From Berberis thunbergii (taxonomy: Eukaryota > Streptophyta > Magnoliopsida > Ranunculales > Berberidaceae), in NCBI GenBank assembly GCA_003290165.1, contig QNQO01001151.1, positions 124,001 to 188,000 of the forward strand: a stretch of 64,000 nucleotides of DNA. The letters run 5' to 3'. Below the pieces are notes generated by a model. The model saw nothing but the letters and a program-made list of their open reading frames with translations. It was not told where the DNA came from and ran no database searches. Position numbers and translations under genes: made by a program. Positions 54,068-64,000 of the stretch are shown here, piece after piece. How positions within the stretch are numbered: position 1 is the stretch's first letter; every line of letters begins with the position of its first letter.

Positions 54068-57000
54068 ATGGGGACTCCCAATGACACCGACGACTCACCT
54101 CCGCCGGGATGGGAGTCCATCACTCCGTCGCCCGCCGCCGTCTCGCCACTCTCTCCTGCCCCAGGTCCCCTCTCATCCCTATTCGAATTTGGTGAAGTGT
54201 AATTACATTACTTGTTGTTTTAGAGATATTTCAATACACAATCTGTATTGGGGTCTGGAATTTGAAGTTAATGTGATCAAATAACACTCTGGGGTAGTGT
54301 TTTAGGGTCCGTATGAACAAACCCGTGGTTTGAATTCGTTGAATTTGCTCGAAAGGAATTAAAGTTTGATGCTTTTGGTTTTGGGAGTTTGTGTCGAATT
54401 TGGTGTAGTGTTTGCAATGTATGGTATAAGTGTGTGTGTGTGTGTGAAGTACTATAGAAAGCATAGAGATGGTTTAAAGTCTTTTGCTAATTGTCAAAAT
54501 CAGAAGTATTTCCAATCCATGGTACAAGAGTTGTGGATGATAGTTACTCAACATGGCATGTACTCTATTGAAGTATAAGAGGTTTTTAAATGTGGAGGCT
54601 TGACGAGATGTATAAGGGATCATAGGGGTATTTTAACTAAGACAAAGATTAGATACAAACTAAAGTAGATAATACACTATAGCTTATAAGCGAACACCAA
54701 AAATTTCAATTCCAATCACTTAACTGTACTAACTAATTTTGAAATTCAAAATGCTGTTATGTCCAGGATTGACATGAGGCAGCTAAGTAGAATGATTATA
54801 CATAAAAAAAAAAAAAATAGAAATATATATAGAAAGACTCAATTTTTGTTGCAAATCAACTAATCCTTTTGATTGAGAGAAAAAGCGGTCAATTTCAGCC
54901 CTAAATTAAATTTCAGCTCATTAAGTTGAATCTGCAATGTAATTATATATTGTGTTACTTTTACATAAAAGTAAGTTGACGCATTATCATCTTGTAAGTT
55001 ATAACTGAAACAATTAAGATCATTAATATATAACACAACAAGGTTGCATACTTGATACATAAAAAATACCCTAGGGTACTTTTGTTCAAAGAACTGTGTT
55101 AACATAGTGCTGCACCAAAAGTACACTGCGCATAGGTGTAGGCCTCTAATTATAAGGAGTGAGCTTTCGATAATGAGGCGTAAACCTTTGAGATATTGCC
55201 ACTAAGCCTTGCCATGAGGCGTAAGCCTCCCACACTTTTGAAAACATTGGTGTAGGAATAGGATAAAGTCATAGGTATTGTGTGAAGAAATAACAAAGTT
55301 GTCTGCATTGGAATACAAACTAAGGTTCAAACGAACCAACCAAATAAAAGGAAGGCTAAGAAGTAGGTTTGGTGAGTTCGAAGTAGAGGTTTTTGTGGAG
55401 TGATAGTTCAAGAATTCGGAGATCTAATGGAAGCGAGGGAGATCCATATCCCTGCATCACTCTCATCGAGTTATTTATGATAGGAAAACGGACGTAATAA
55501 GGTAAGTTATTTTTAGCACCGGGAGAAGAAAACACATTCCCTCTGTGGTCTCGAAATATTCATTATATTCCAGCTAACTGCAGCCATGCAGGAATGTTTT
55601 GCCTGAACATGTATCCTTCCTGCTCCACATTCCTTTTTGCTTTAGCGACATTGACGCTAAGCGCCATGGTCTTTATCTTCCATGTGATCTCACCCGTCTG
55701 ATCATGGTCTGAGCACGCTCATGTGAACCTGTTGAATTTCCTTCCCTCATTTGCTTCAACAATGTTTTGCTGACATGTCAAAATGTTGGATGCCGAGGTG
55801 GATGGCCTGTTAACTGACTACCATGCCATGTAGTCTGTTTCAATATGGGCCACGCCTTGATCTGTGTGCCCATACACATCAAGTAATTAGTCATGTTAAA
55901 AATCTTTACTTTTAATATTGATAATGCCATGCTTTTGTTTGATTTCAATGATTTAAATGAAGAAATTTTTATAGGAATTTGATTCTTATCTTCGTGCATG
56001 AACTATGTATCTTTGGTACAGAAATGGGTCAAATGGTTTGCGGGGTCTGTCGTTGTCTACATTCATATATCAGAGGAGCAAGACGTGTTAAATGCCCACG
56101 CTGTCAGACAGTGAATCTTGTGCTAGAAGGTTTGTTGCCTATTCCCTAATGAACAGCTAACTTTCATGCAATCATTCATGTAAGTTTTCTGATTCTCGCG
56201 ATATTTTAGAGCCAATATTCTCCATGGTGCCTTTTCTTTTGTAGTTGTTTATTTTGCAGGACTGGTTCGATATGTTTCTTAGGTTTTATGTTTTTGATTA
56301 ATAGTTTATCAATGTACGATTACTGGAAAAATACTTATGGCAGCCTGTTTGTTATAATCATCTGTACGAAAACTTGAAAGTTCAAGATTTTTCCCATGTT
56401 AAATTTGTTATGCCGACAATGTAATTTACCACCCACTCTATGGACCTTCACACACCAATTTCTGTTTTTTTTTTTTTTTTTTCAAGTAATGCATCCGATT
56501 GTTGTTGTTGTTGTTGTAGAACTTGAGTTATTACTGGAGGCAGCTAACTTGTTGATCTTGACTTGTCAAGTAGTAATTCAGTGTTATAAAAAGGAAAAAT
56601 ACAAAGATAATATTTGATTGGTAGGAAATAATTTCCCTGAACATAATTAAAAGAAGGGATGGGCTGAGGGAGTCCCTCGTTTGTTTTGTCAACTATCTGA
56701 ATCAGAGGTAAGAAAATAAGATCAATACTTCATATTTATTTTTATTTGTTTTAAAAAGTAAAGAACTTTTTTTTGTGTGTGTGAAAATCAAATAAAAGAA
56801 AAACACTAAAGGATCTATAATTGTGTACAACTAATTCCTTGTGCGCTCATAAAGAAATTTGTGGTTTGGGTATTAGGCCTCTTTTATTGATGATTGATGA
56901 ACAAATCTTTACTTTGCAAATGGTTATGGAGATTTGCTCGATAAGCGTCAGTTTGTGGAAGGAGGTTATAAGATTAAGGTATGATTCAACAGGGTTGAAA

Positions 57001-60000
57001 TGGCTTTCCATGCATCAGGTAGGTTCTTATGGGATGAGTACGGGAAAGACTATTTCAAACCATAAAGAGGTTTTCATATATATATATATATATATTTGTT
57101 TTTTTTTTGAAAGGCAAGCGCGGGGTGTAAATGGGCTCCCCAGACCACATAAAAAGGATCTTTTCAGTTACATGCGTTTAAATTTCCTACCGCGAGCATC
57201 ATCAAAAATAATTTTCTTTACATCTTCCGCAAACGAACTCGGCGTAATCTCAAGAAAACATGACTAGGCAATAGTTTGGCTAATTTGTCCGCCACTTGAT
57301 TTGTTTCTCTGAATGTGTGCATGATCTTGCAGGCAGCAAATTGAGTTATTGCTCTTTTAATCCGCCTAGTGGTGTGTCTTACTTCTCTGGGAGCTGCTCT
57401 AGAGGTAGTGAGATAGGTGAACACGTTCTTGGAATCCATGCAAAGCTCGATTTTTTGGAGCCCATACTGCTGAGCTAACCTGAGGCCAAGTTCCACGCCC
57501 TGCAGCTCGTGAAGAGTGACCGAGCAGCCCACTTGCGAGCCAGCGACAGCTGCTACTACCTCCCCATTATGATCTCGAATGATCGCACCATACCTGCGTC
57601 GGTTTCCGACAAATGAACCATCAGAATTTATTTTGACCCAGCCAGACTCTGGTTTTATCCATTGGTGGAACGTTCCAGTGTTAAAACAGAACCGGACATC
57701 AATGCGCCATTGTTCGAAAAACCTTCTGCTGTCAGCATTGTCGTCAACAAGGAGATCAAGAACTGATGCACGCAGTCTTATATCTGCGACAATCTTGGCG
57801 ATAACTTCAGTTGTAGACATATGTTTATGCTGAAATCTTCGCCTATTACGCTCTGCCCAAATATGGTATATAGTTGCATTCAATGCAATCTTCTTAACCA
57901 TAGTAATAGGGGCCTTGCCTGCAAAGTGTGTTAGGCACCAGTTGCATTCATCAGTCAACCCCAAAGGCTGATGGTTATACCCCATATACTGAAGCATGTC
58001 AGACCATATAGACCGAGAATACCGACACTCGAAGAACATATGTTCCTCATTTTCAAGATCATCACTACACAATATGCATAGAGATCGATCAAGCTTTTTC
58101 CACTTCACCAATTTGTCTTGTGTTTTCATAGCCCGGTGTAGAGCTAGCCAAGCAATGAAACTGTGTCGAGGGACTCGCCCCTTGAACCACACTAATTTAG
58201 CCCACAGTACAGGAGTAGAGTGAGGTCTAATGGCATGGTAAGCACTCTTATTTGTGAAAACAACATCATAGCCACCATTCCATACCACCTCATCCTTGAA
58301 TCTACTATCGATTTCCACCAAGTGCAGGTCGTCATGTAGCCCCTCAGCAGCAGACCGAAAATGAGACCTTGAATCCCAGCTTTTGTCTCTGATAAGATCT
58401 TTGACTCTGGCGTTCTTATGTAATTGAGAATGATAAAGGAAATGTTGTGGGAACTTATGCATTAAAATTCCCTGGGGATGCCAAGGATCTTTCCATAGAA
58501 AGGTGTCATTCCCATCGCCTATTGAGTGAGTAATCAGAGAACAAGCTGCTGGCCTACAGCCAAGAATGTTCCTCCAACACCAGGACGCCTCATGTGGTAT
58601 GTCCATGAGCCAGAAGGCCTTGGCTTTGATCAGGTTACTCTTAATCCATCGTACCCATAAGTTGTCTTTATTGGCAACAATGTTCCATATATGTCGAAGC
58701 ATTGCAGCTTTGTTAGAAGCCTGGATACATCGAATGCCAAGTCCCCCTTCATTGTAAGGCTTGCAAATCTGAGTCCAACTAATCAGTGGTGACTTGATGT
58801 AGGTGTCTGATGCTGACCACAGGTAATTGCGCAATATACCGGTAATATCATTTGTAACAGTCTGAGGCAAGGCATAACAGGAGGTCCAGTAGATATGAAG
58901 ACTATTCAGGACTGATTTGATGAGCGTCACTCGGCCTGCAAAGGAAAGGGTTTTGTTCTTCCATGAGAGGACTCTCTTCCTGATGCGATCAATAAGCGGT
59001 AAGCAGTGGTTGTAACTTAAACGAGATGAGATAAGGGGTAGGCCCAGATAACGCACTGGTAGTGGGAATGGAAAGAGGGAGTGAAGTTAGTTTTTGACAT
59101 GATGTTTGGATATGGAATGAGGCATATAAAGACAAATGTCCTAGGGTGTATGGTCTTTATAATCGAAAACATGAGCTGGTGATGGAATTTTGCAATCGTG
59201 TTGGGGGGTATAGAGACTTTCACCTTAGAGGGGGGAACTTTTTATGTGGGAAAGTAAATGATTTTTGGCCCTTGCCGATGTTTTGGAAAACATTGTGTTG
59301 GGGGATGAGGATGTGTCACGACCCGATCCACATGATACAATATAGTCTGCCAGCCTCAGAGTCCGCCCACATGGGGTGTTACAAGATGATAGTTGGGTCT
59401 GGAGGAATGTTAGGTTATTTCTTTTTTTCATTTGTCAGGGTCTTATGCCCATTGGAAACTTTCGTAATTTTGTGAAGCGAGGTGTCCCTTCTAGGTGTCT
59501 TTCTTTATGTGGACAACGGTGTAGGATAGGCTCCCTTCTAAAGTCTAGTTAGTTCACGTGGCAATTAGTGTGGTGTGCCCTTTTTGTGGTCTTAATCAGA
59601 ACAACACAGTTCATCTTCTTATGCATTGTGATTGGTTTACAGATTGTTGATACATATCATAGGGGATGTTTGGTTTATGTTGGGTGATGCACGATAAATT
59701 TTTTTTGGAGATGTTGGATGCCCCCTTTACAACTTTCTATTAAAGGGAAGGTTCTGTGGAAGGTGTTTCAGTTTGCACTACATTGGTTGGTGTGGAAAGA
59801 ACGTAATAATATTATATTTCTTTAATGGGATGCTCTTCAAATGTTGTATGCTAATTGGGAATTAGGGTAGTCTTATTTTGAGGCTTTAATGCTTTTAAGG
59901 TTGCCATTTGTTTAATCATCCCAGAGTATTAATAAAATTTGTGGTAAAAATATAAAAATTCTGTGTGCTCAGCCCTGAGGTGTGGGAGAGGCACAAAGGC

Positions 60001-62655
60001 AAACTTGTATTTTCACCAGACTCTAAGCTGAAACTTTGGACTATCTACCTTTCAATGTAATCATTTAGGTGTTTCAGTATTCCTTTGAGTCGTATGTTTC
60101 CCATGCCTGTAGATAACATATCATATATTGACCTACATATGTGCTAGGATGCCACATTGGTGATCGATCTACCTATGAAATATTTGGACCTCCCTTGAAT
60201 TTTAATGGGGGCCACTCAGGAATCCTTTTGGAAATGAAAACTTCTTCCTTGAGGTGATCTCCTTCTTAGTATGAAGAGTATTCCTTTTGTTTCCTCTTTC
60301 ATTTATGTTCATATTCGATCATGGGTAGAATTATGGATAGTATAAGACAGGAGCTGCTAAGAGACTTCTTATGGCGATCGAACAAGGAGACTCAAGACTT
60401 GAGCATACAAACAATGAGACACAGAAATTCACTGGTTGACATCTTAGGTTGAGAACTCTTGTAGACATGAAGAAACACCTCTTATCAGACAAATGGGTTT
60501 CTAGGTCTAGCAGAACATTCCTTTCAAAGGGAATTGGATTTTGGACCATGGCTTGTTTGCTGTGTTCTGAGTATCTGGCAAAAAGAAACAGGAGTGTTTG
60601 AAGGCAAGAAGCTGGAAGTCAGCTTCATCACTAGAAGCATAGATCTGCATTTGGCAATAGGAAGTGGAATATCCTTAAAGATTAACCTTTTTCTGATGGT
60701 ATGTGTAATTAGGCGAGTTTATTTTCTAAGTAGCTGTTTTTATTTTACTTTATTTTCTATTGTAATATCCAACCCTTGCTGTCCTCTTTGTTTTGCTGTG
60801 AAAAAAGAGAGGAGTTTAGGAGATGACGACAACTATATTTCGAGGGTTATAATTTCTACCTCTGTGAAAGATTCAGTGAAGAAAGGATAACGTATTGAGG
60901 AAGGCAAGCGATGCGCTTTTGTGGTCTGATTAGCAGTGTGGAAATAATTCTTTGTTTTCTATCATTCCTGTTATTAGAAACAACAATGGTTTTCCAGTAT
61001 TCACTTCTTAAGCAATCAAGCTTTCTATAGCAATGATTTTATTTGTTTGAAGACACGGCATTCTCTAGTACATATTTTGATGATGCTCGTCCTTGATAGG
61101 ACGAATAACTAGAAAGAGGGCTCCCAGATCAGCCTAATTTTCCGATAATGATTGTTTGTACTTTGAATTAAGAAAGGTTGCAAGTTAAATCGTATGCAGT
61201 ATTGTTCATGAGGCAACAACGTTGTATGGGTCTAATATAGGAGCCAAGATAAAATGCTAAACCAGCCAAATGGGAGGAGAGACGCCCCATGGGAATAGAG
61301 TGGGAGAGTGAGGAAGAAGCACAACACGAAAGACCCAGATGTGAGATAATTGAGGCTGATGATTTGATTACCTTTATCTTATGTCACTTGCTACTATGTA
61401 TAACACGAGTGACTATGGGTTATTCTTTCTTCCATGGGTAAATGCCATGTATCCCTAGTTGTCCCAAAGACGAGCATGTGACATTCTGGCTGCTGGCTTC
61501 TTCCCATGATTGAGAAGTGGTTATTATGTCGTCGCTTACAGGCTAATGATGCCATTATCCCGAAGTTTTTAATGCCCACCATTCCCAAATATCGAATATA
61601 CTTCTTTTGATGGGTCCTTGTTTGTGTTGGGATCTGTTTGTAGTGCATGGTCAGCTCATGCTTGTCACACACTTTATTTCGGCATTCCAACAAATGATAA
61701 TTGGACATGGCCATCTTTATTATACTTTTGTTTTACTGAAAAAAAAAAAAAATTGGAAATGGCCATCTATCTGCATGGTTGTGAAATTGTTTGAACGTTT
61801 ATATTCTGAGGACTTGAGGATTGACAATCCTGAACACACATATATATATATATATATATACAAGAGGAATTACCAGTTGTTCACCATCTTTGCAAATTCT
61901 TATTCATTATGGAATTGGGTCTTTTCATAAATGGTTTGGCATTATTGAGGAGGCTTCCTACAGCATGTGTAGTTTGTCGCCGACTCTCTTTCGTCCAGTA
62001 GACATGTTCATTTGTGTGTTACCTGGTATGCCATTGGGTAATTGGGAAGAAAGAAATACACCATTTTGAAGGGCCAGAGTTTCTTCTCTCAAGGATTTGA
62101 ATATGGAGATGAAATGGATTATTTGGTTTAGGTAACTATGAAAAGAAGAGTTTTAAGGGGCATGGCTTGATGACCTTGTCTCCAGATGAAAAGGTCATAC
62201 TGTTTCTTAGGTTTGTATCTTCCTCCTTTTTTTTTTGTTCTATGTCTTTATTAGGCCCTTCCTTATTTAACTTTTCTGTGTGAAAGTGATTTTTGGAAAA
62301 AAGATGGTTTTCTGTCTCTTTTATTTTGTTTTCAACAATATAATTTTATTGGATCTTCAACTTTTATTACAGAGAATAGCAACCTTAAAAAATTCAAGGA
62401 CCCAACATTATTGTTCCCCAACACCATCCTTTCTCTCATAGACACTGATTATAAATAATTATTTTCCAAGATCTAGCTTTGCAATATGAAACGTGTCAAT
62501 GCTAATAGCTGGAAATATCATTTTTTTGCTTTATTTGTTTTGTAGCTCATCAAGTTGGAAATGTCAAGTGTGGGACTTGTTCTGTGCTGCTTATGTATCC
62601 ATATGGAGCTCCATCAATTAGATGTTCATGTTGCCATTCTGTGACAGAAATCAGA
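54068..62655 (+). CDS. LOL2: LSD1-type zinc-finger protein (LOL2-like), three exons, 3' end not assigned
   Basis: Exon 1 is 54068-54191 (donor TTTG|GTGAAG; the alternative CCAG|GTCCCC at 54164 keeps the same phase), exon 2 is 56022-56129 and exon 3 is 62546-62655. The peptide starts MGTPNDTDDSPPPGWESITP and is Pro/Ser-rich, as in LOL2. Exon 2 carries the first LSD1 finger (QMVCGVCRCLHSYIRGARRV, then KCPRCQTVNLV); exon 3 carries the second (VKCGTCSVLLMYPYGAPSIR, then CSCCHSVTEIR). LSD1-type proteins are nuclear regulators of plant cell death and defence. Exon 3 ends in phase 0 at a strong donor (AGA|GTAAGT), so at least one more exon is needed; a candidate after GAGCAG at 62873 would add 18 codons and stop, but does not look like known LOL2 C-termini. 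Intron 2 (6.4 kb) holds nested LINEs. Confidence 0.85.
54192..56021 (+). other. Intron 1 of the LOL2-like gene
   Basis: No coding sequence or element could be identified. GT repeats lie at 54431-54447. Small duplicated phrases (GAGGCGTAAACC / GAGGCGTAAGCC) occur near 55175-55230. Confidence 0.45.
56130..56820 (+). other. Left part of LOL2-like intron 2
   Basis: AT-rich intron sequence with a T run (56465-56482) and a GTT run (56501-56516). The LINE remnant seems to begin at or before 56821. Confidence 0.4.
57095..59075 (-). mobile_element. L1 LINE, 5'-truncated, minus strand, nested in the plus-strand LINE
   Basis: The poly-A tail is seen as T10 at 57102-57111 on the plus strand, beside an (AT)n tract (57078-57095). 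The coding part is open on the minus strand for 612 codons. Upstream of it the sequence still reads LPVRYLGLP, and the LINE match ends around 59075. The TSD could not be fixed. Confidence 0.85.
57218..59056 (-). pseudogene. LINE ORF2 C-terminal half: RT thumb, zf-RVT, RNase H (open frame)
   Basis: The frame begins RYLGLPLISSRLSYNHCLPL, the region just after the reverse transcriptase palm; SFAGRVTLIKSVLNSLHIYW follows. The zf-RVT domain is at about residues 285-360 (WFKGRVPRHSFIAWLALHRA; CILCSDDLENEEHMFFECRY). An RNase H domain covers about residues 470-600 (VKINSDGSFVGNRRRYGAII; HELQGVELGLRLAQQYG; IELCMDSKNVF; RETNQVADKLAKL), with the D-E-D-D set apparently present. The long uninterrupted frame shows recent insertion. 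It lacks endonuclease and RT palm, so it cannot be active. Confidence 0.9.
59314..59383. repeat. 70 bp TG...CA segment, possible very small solo LTR
   Basis: It starts TGTCACGACCCGATCC and ends GTGTTACA. The flanks GGATG and AGATG match at 4/5. The start matches the inverted right end of the solo LTR at 46391-46798 (TGTAACGACCCGATCC inverted), so it is a relative or an internally deleted copy. It sits inside the plus-strand LINE remnant. Confidence 0.45.
60001..62545 (+). other. Right part of LOL2-like intron 2, mostly unidentified
   Basis: At 60545-60630 the text reads, with a frame change, VLSIWQK and KRNRSVFEGKK, which resembles the end of another L1 ORF2; this is weak. An A run lies at 61738-61753 and a (TA)n run at 61839-61860. 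No host exon was recognised. Confidence 0.4.
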
Positions 62656-64000
62656 GTAAGTTATTTATGATAAAGAGTTTACTTTTACAATGAATGATAG
62701 GTATATATTGCATGTGATTCATCAGGAGTGAATAATACTGAAATTTCTGTGATGAATAACAGACATTGTGCAGCTGAAAGTAATTTGCTGACATGTTCAC
62801 CTTAGGATCTTCACTTTTTCATGCTAATGTTTATCTGAATTGACGATGTCATGATGGCCCTTTCATGAGCAGTCTAGGAGACGAGGCGTGTTATTCAGAC
62901 CGCAGATCTTATCATATTCAAAAGACTGAAAGAGAGATATTGCGTTTCTTAAATTTATGGGATTTATGATTCAATCCTACGATACTAATAAATGTGTCAA
63001 TGCCAGACAGGGGTACTGGGTGTTTAAACACGTTGATCCAATCACCAACCAATAAATGCACACATCCGTTCATTATAGACTCAACCATATTAATCATATT
63101 TTTTACTTAGTAGATTTTATAATGCTACACCCATTCTATTATCTGCCTTGATGTACATTTATAAAGATTGGATCTTTCAAAAGATATGAAAATTTTGAAA
63201 ATCTAAGCATGGTTTGTAAGTGTGTAATAGAGTGTTGGGGTTACGTCCAAAACATATGGACACGGATTTTTTCTATTTCCCTTAAATTGAAATATCCTTT
63301 GTTGCATAGGTTATATATGCTTGGATTAGGATTTCATATTACCAAAAGGAATGATGGCTTGGAGATTTGGGAAATATAGATATGATAGCCTTGATTTTAT
63401 TTTGTAAGTTACAAGGCTGTTATAGATGTGGGTGACTGAAATTAGATCTTTTCTAGGAACTGATTGTTACTAGCTTTGAACCTTCATACGAACTATCACA
63501 TCCTGCGTCACTCGAGCGATGAACTGGACTGAGATGATTCAAATGTAAAAATGATATGTGGCCTCTCTAGTTGGAACTCTAAGGTGATAGACAATTTTTT
63601 GTGGAGATTCACAGATTGTGATTGGGAGCCCAAATAGTGGTAGGGTCCACAGACATCCTCGAGTAATCTGAACTTCGTTTTAACTGGAATTAATGTTCGT
63701 CATGTGACTTCAGAAGCTTAGATGGTTCGAACCTGTTTTCAGGTTTTTGGCTATGATCCTGACTCGTCTTCAGGTCTTTCCACTTGGGCAGGTTCCACAC
63801 TCCTAGTTCAGGTGTGCACACAGGTAAAAAGACGGAGTCAAGGTATAATCCTTTGGGGTAACTACACCTGAACCTCTTTAAGTGGGACAGTTCCTATCTG
63901 AGATTCAGGGATGGTACAAGTTTCTCATTGCATGTCAAAGGTAACTCAAACACATACTCAGCAGCCACCTCAGACATGGGATTTGAGTGAGCAACTGAGA
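62656..64000 (+). other. Downstream of LOL2-like exon 3, possible last exon not identified
   Basis: A possible acceptor (ATGAGCAG) at 62873 is followed by 54 bases open in phase (SRRRGVLFRPQILSYSKD) and a TGA. No similarity to known LOL proteins is evident. The remaining sequence to the window end has no recognised gene or repeat. Confidence 0.3.

Larger units (their letters stand above)
56821..60000 (+). mobile_element. L1 LINE remnant, plus strand, split by a nested LINE
   Basis: Left of the nested LINE, 56865-57075 reads in shifted frames GLGIRPLL and VSLWKEVIRLRYDSTG, typical of plant L1 ORF2 after the reverse transcriptase. Right of it, 59130-59200 reads CPRVYGLYNRKHELV (equivalent to the FPxLYxL..K segment), 59575-59630 reads VVCPFCGLNQNNTVHLLMHC (zf-RVT) and 59785-59815 reads LHWLVWKERNNIIF, the usual end. 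The element is full of stops and is old. Its two halves are in correct order on both sides of 57095-59075. Confidence 0.75.

Noticed and set aside
57218..59056. The longest intact frame in the window (612 aa) as a host gene with an RNase H domain
   Set aside because: Gene order (RT thumb, zf-RVT, RNase H), poly-A tail and truncation identify a plant L1 LINE.

Overview
The window is nuclear DNA of a dicot-like flowering plant. The evidence is intron-split genes with GT-AG junctions, plant-specific families (CASP-like, LSD1-type zinc finger, plant CMP-KDO synthetase, FLOE/DUF1421) and dense plant transposons (Ty3 and TRIM LTR elements, L1 and RTE LINEs, hAT, Mutator-like, Tourist-like and Helitron-like sequences). 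The species cannot be read from the sequence. No rRNA, tRNA, CRISPR or prokaryotic operon was recognised.

Host genes are few. (1) The first coding exon of a FLOE-like gene lies on the minus strand at 2298-2438; the 3' end of a Ty3 retrotransposon lies beyond it in intron 1. (2) A complete eight-exon CMP-KDO synthetase gene (KDSB, 290 aa) runs on the plus strand at 31486-38640. (3) A complete three-exon CASP-like membrane protein gene (160 aa) lies convergent to it on the minus strand at 39381-40088. (4) Three exons of an LSD1/LOL2-like zinc-finger gene run on the plus strand at 54068-62655; its second intron is swollen by LINEs nested in opposite orientations. These four genes show no sign of acting together; they are unrelated neighbours in a transposon-rich area.

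The rest is mostly a nested transposon landscape, and many element boundaries can be set from target-site duplications (TSDs). 1-2001: Ty3 element. 2864-13796: a very large transposase-less hAT-type element carrying a triplicated splice-signal unit, a six-copy ~156-202 bp tandem array, a GC-rich GCT tract and Helitron-like 3' ends. 13854-15069: Mutator-like inverted-repeat element. 15283-16600: small hAT element with a perfect TSD. 17993-26470: putative Mutator-like element containing an L1 LINE, itself broken by a 2.5 kb solo LTR. 26801-~31271: second member of the large hAT family, containing a MITE and a Pack-MULE that carries fragments of BiP (HSP70) and a WNK kinase. It ends about 210 bp upstream of KDSB.

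Right of the CASP-like gene there are a TRIM LTR element (41919-43401), a Tourist-like MITE (44394-44616), a nearly full-length RTE LINE interrupted by a solo LTR (45111-48633), and a 4.8 kb hAT element with a decayed but recognisable transposase (48787-53585, perfect TSD).

I found no clearly new functional system. The most distinctive items are the 10.9 kb composite hAT element, the chimeric Pack-MULE, the triplicated splice-signal unit and the opposed LINEs in the LOL2-like intron. All boundaries were read by eye and no database search was run.
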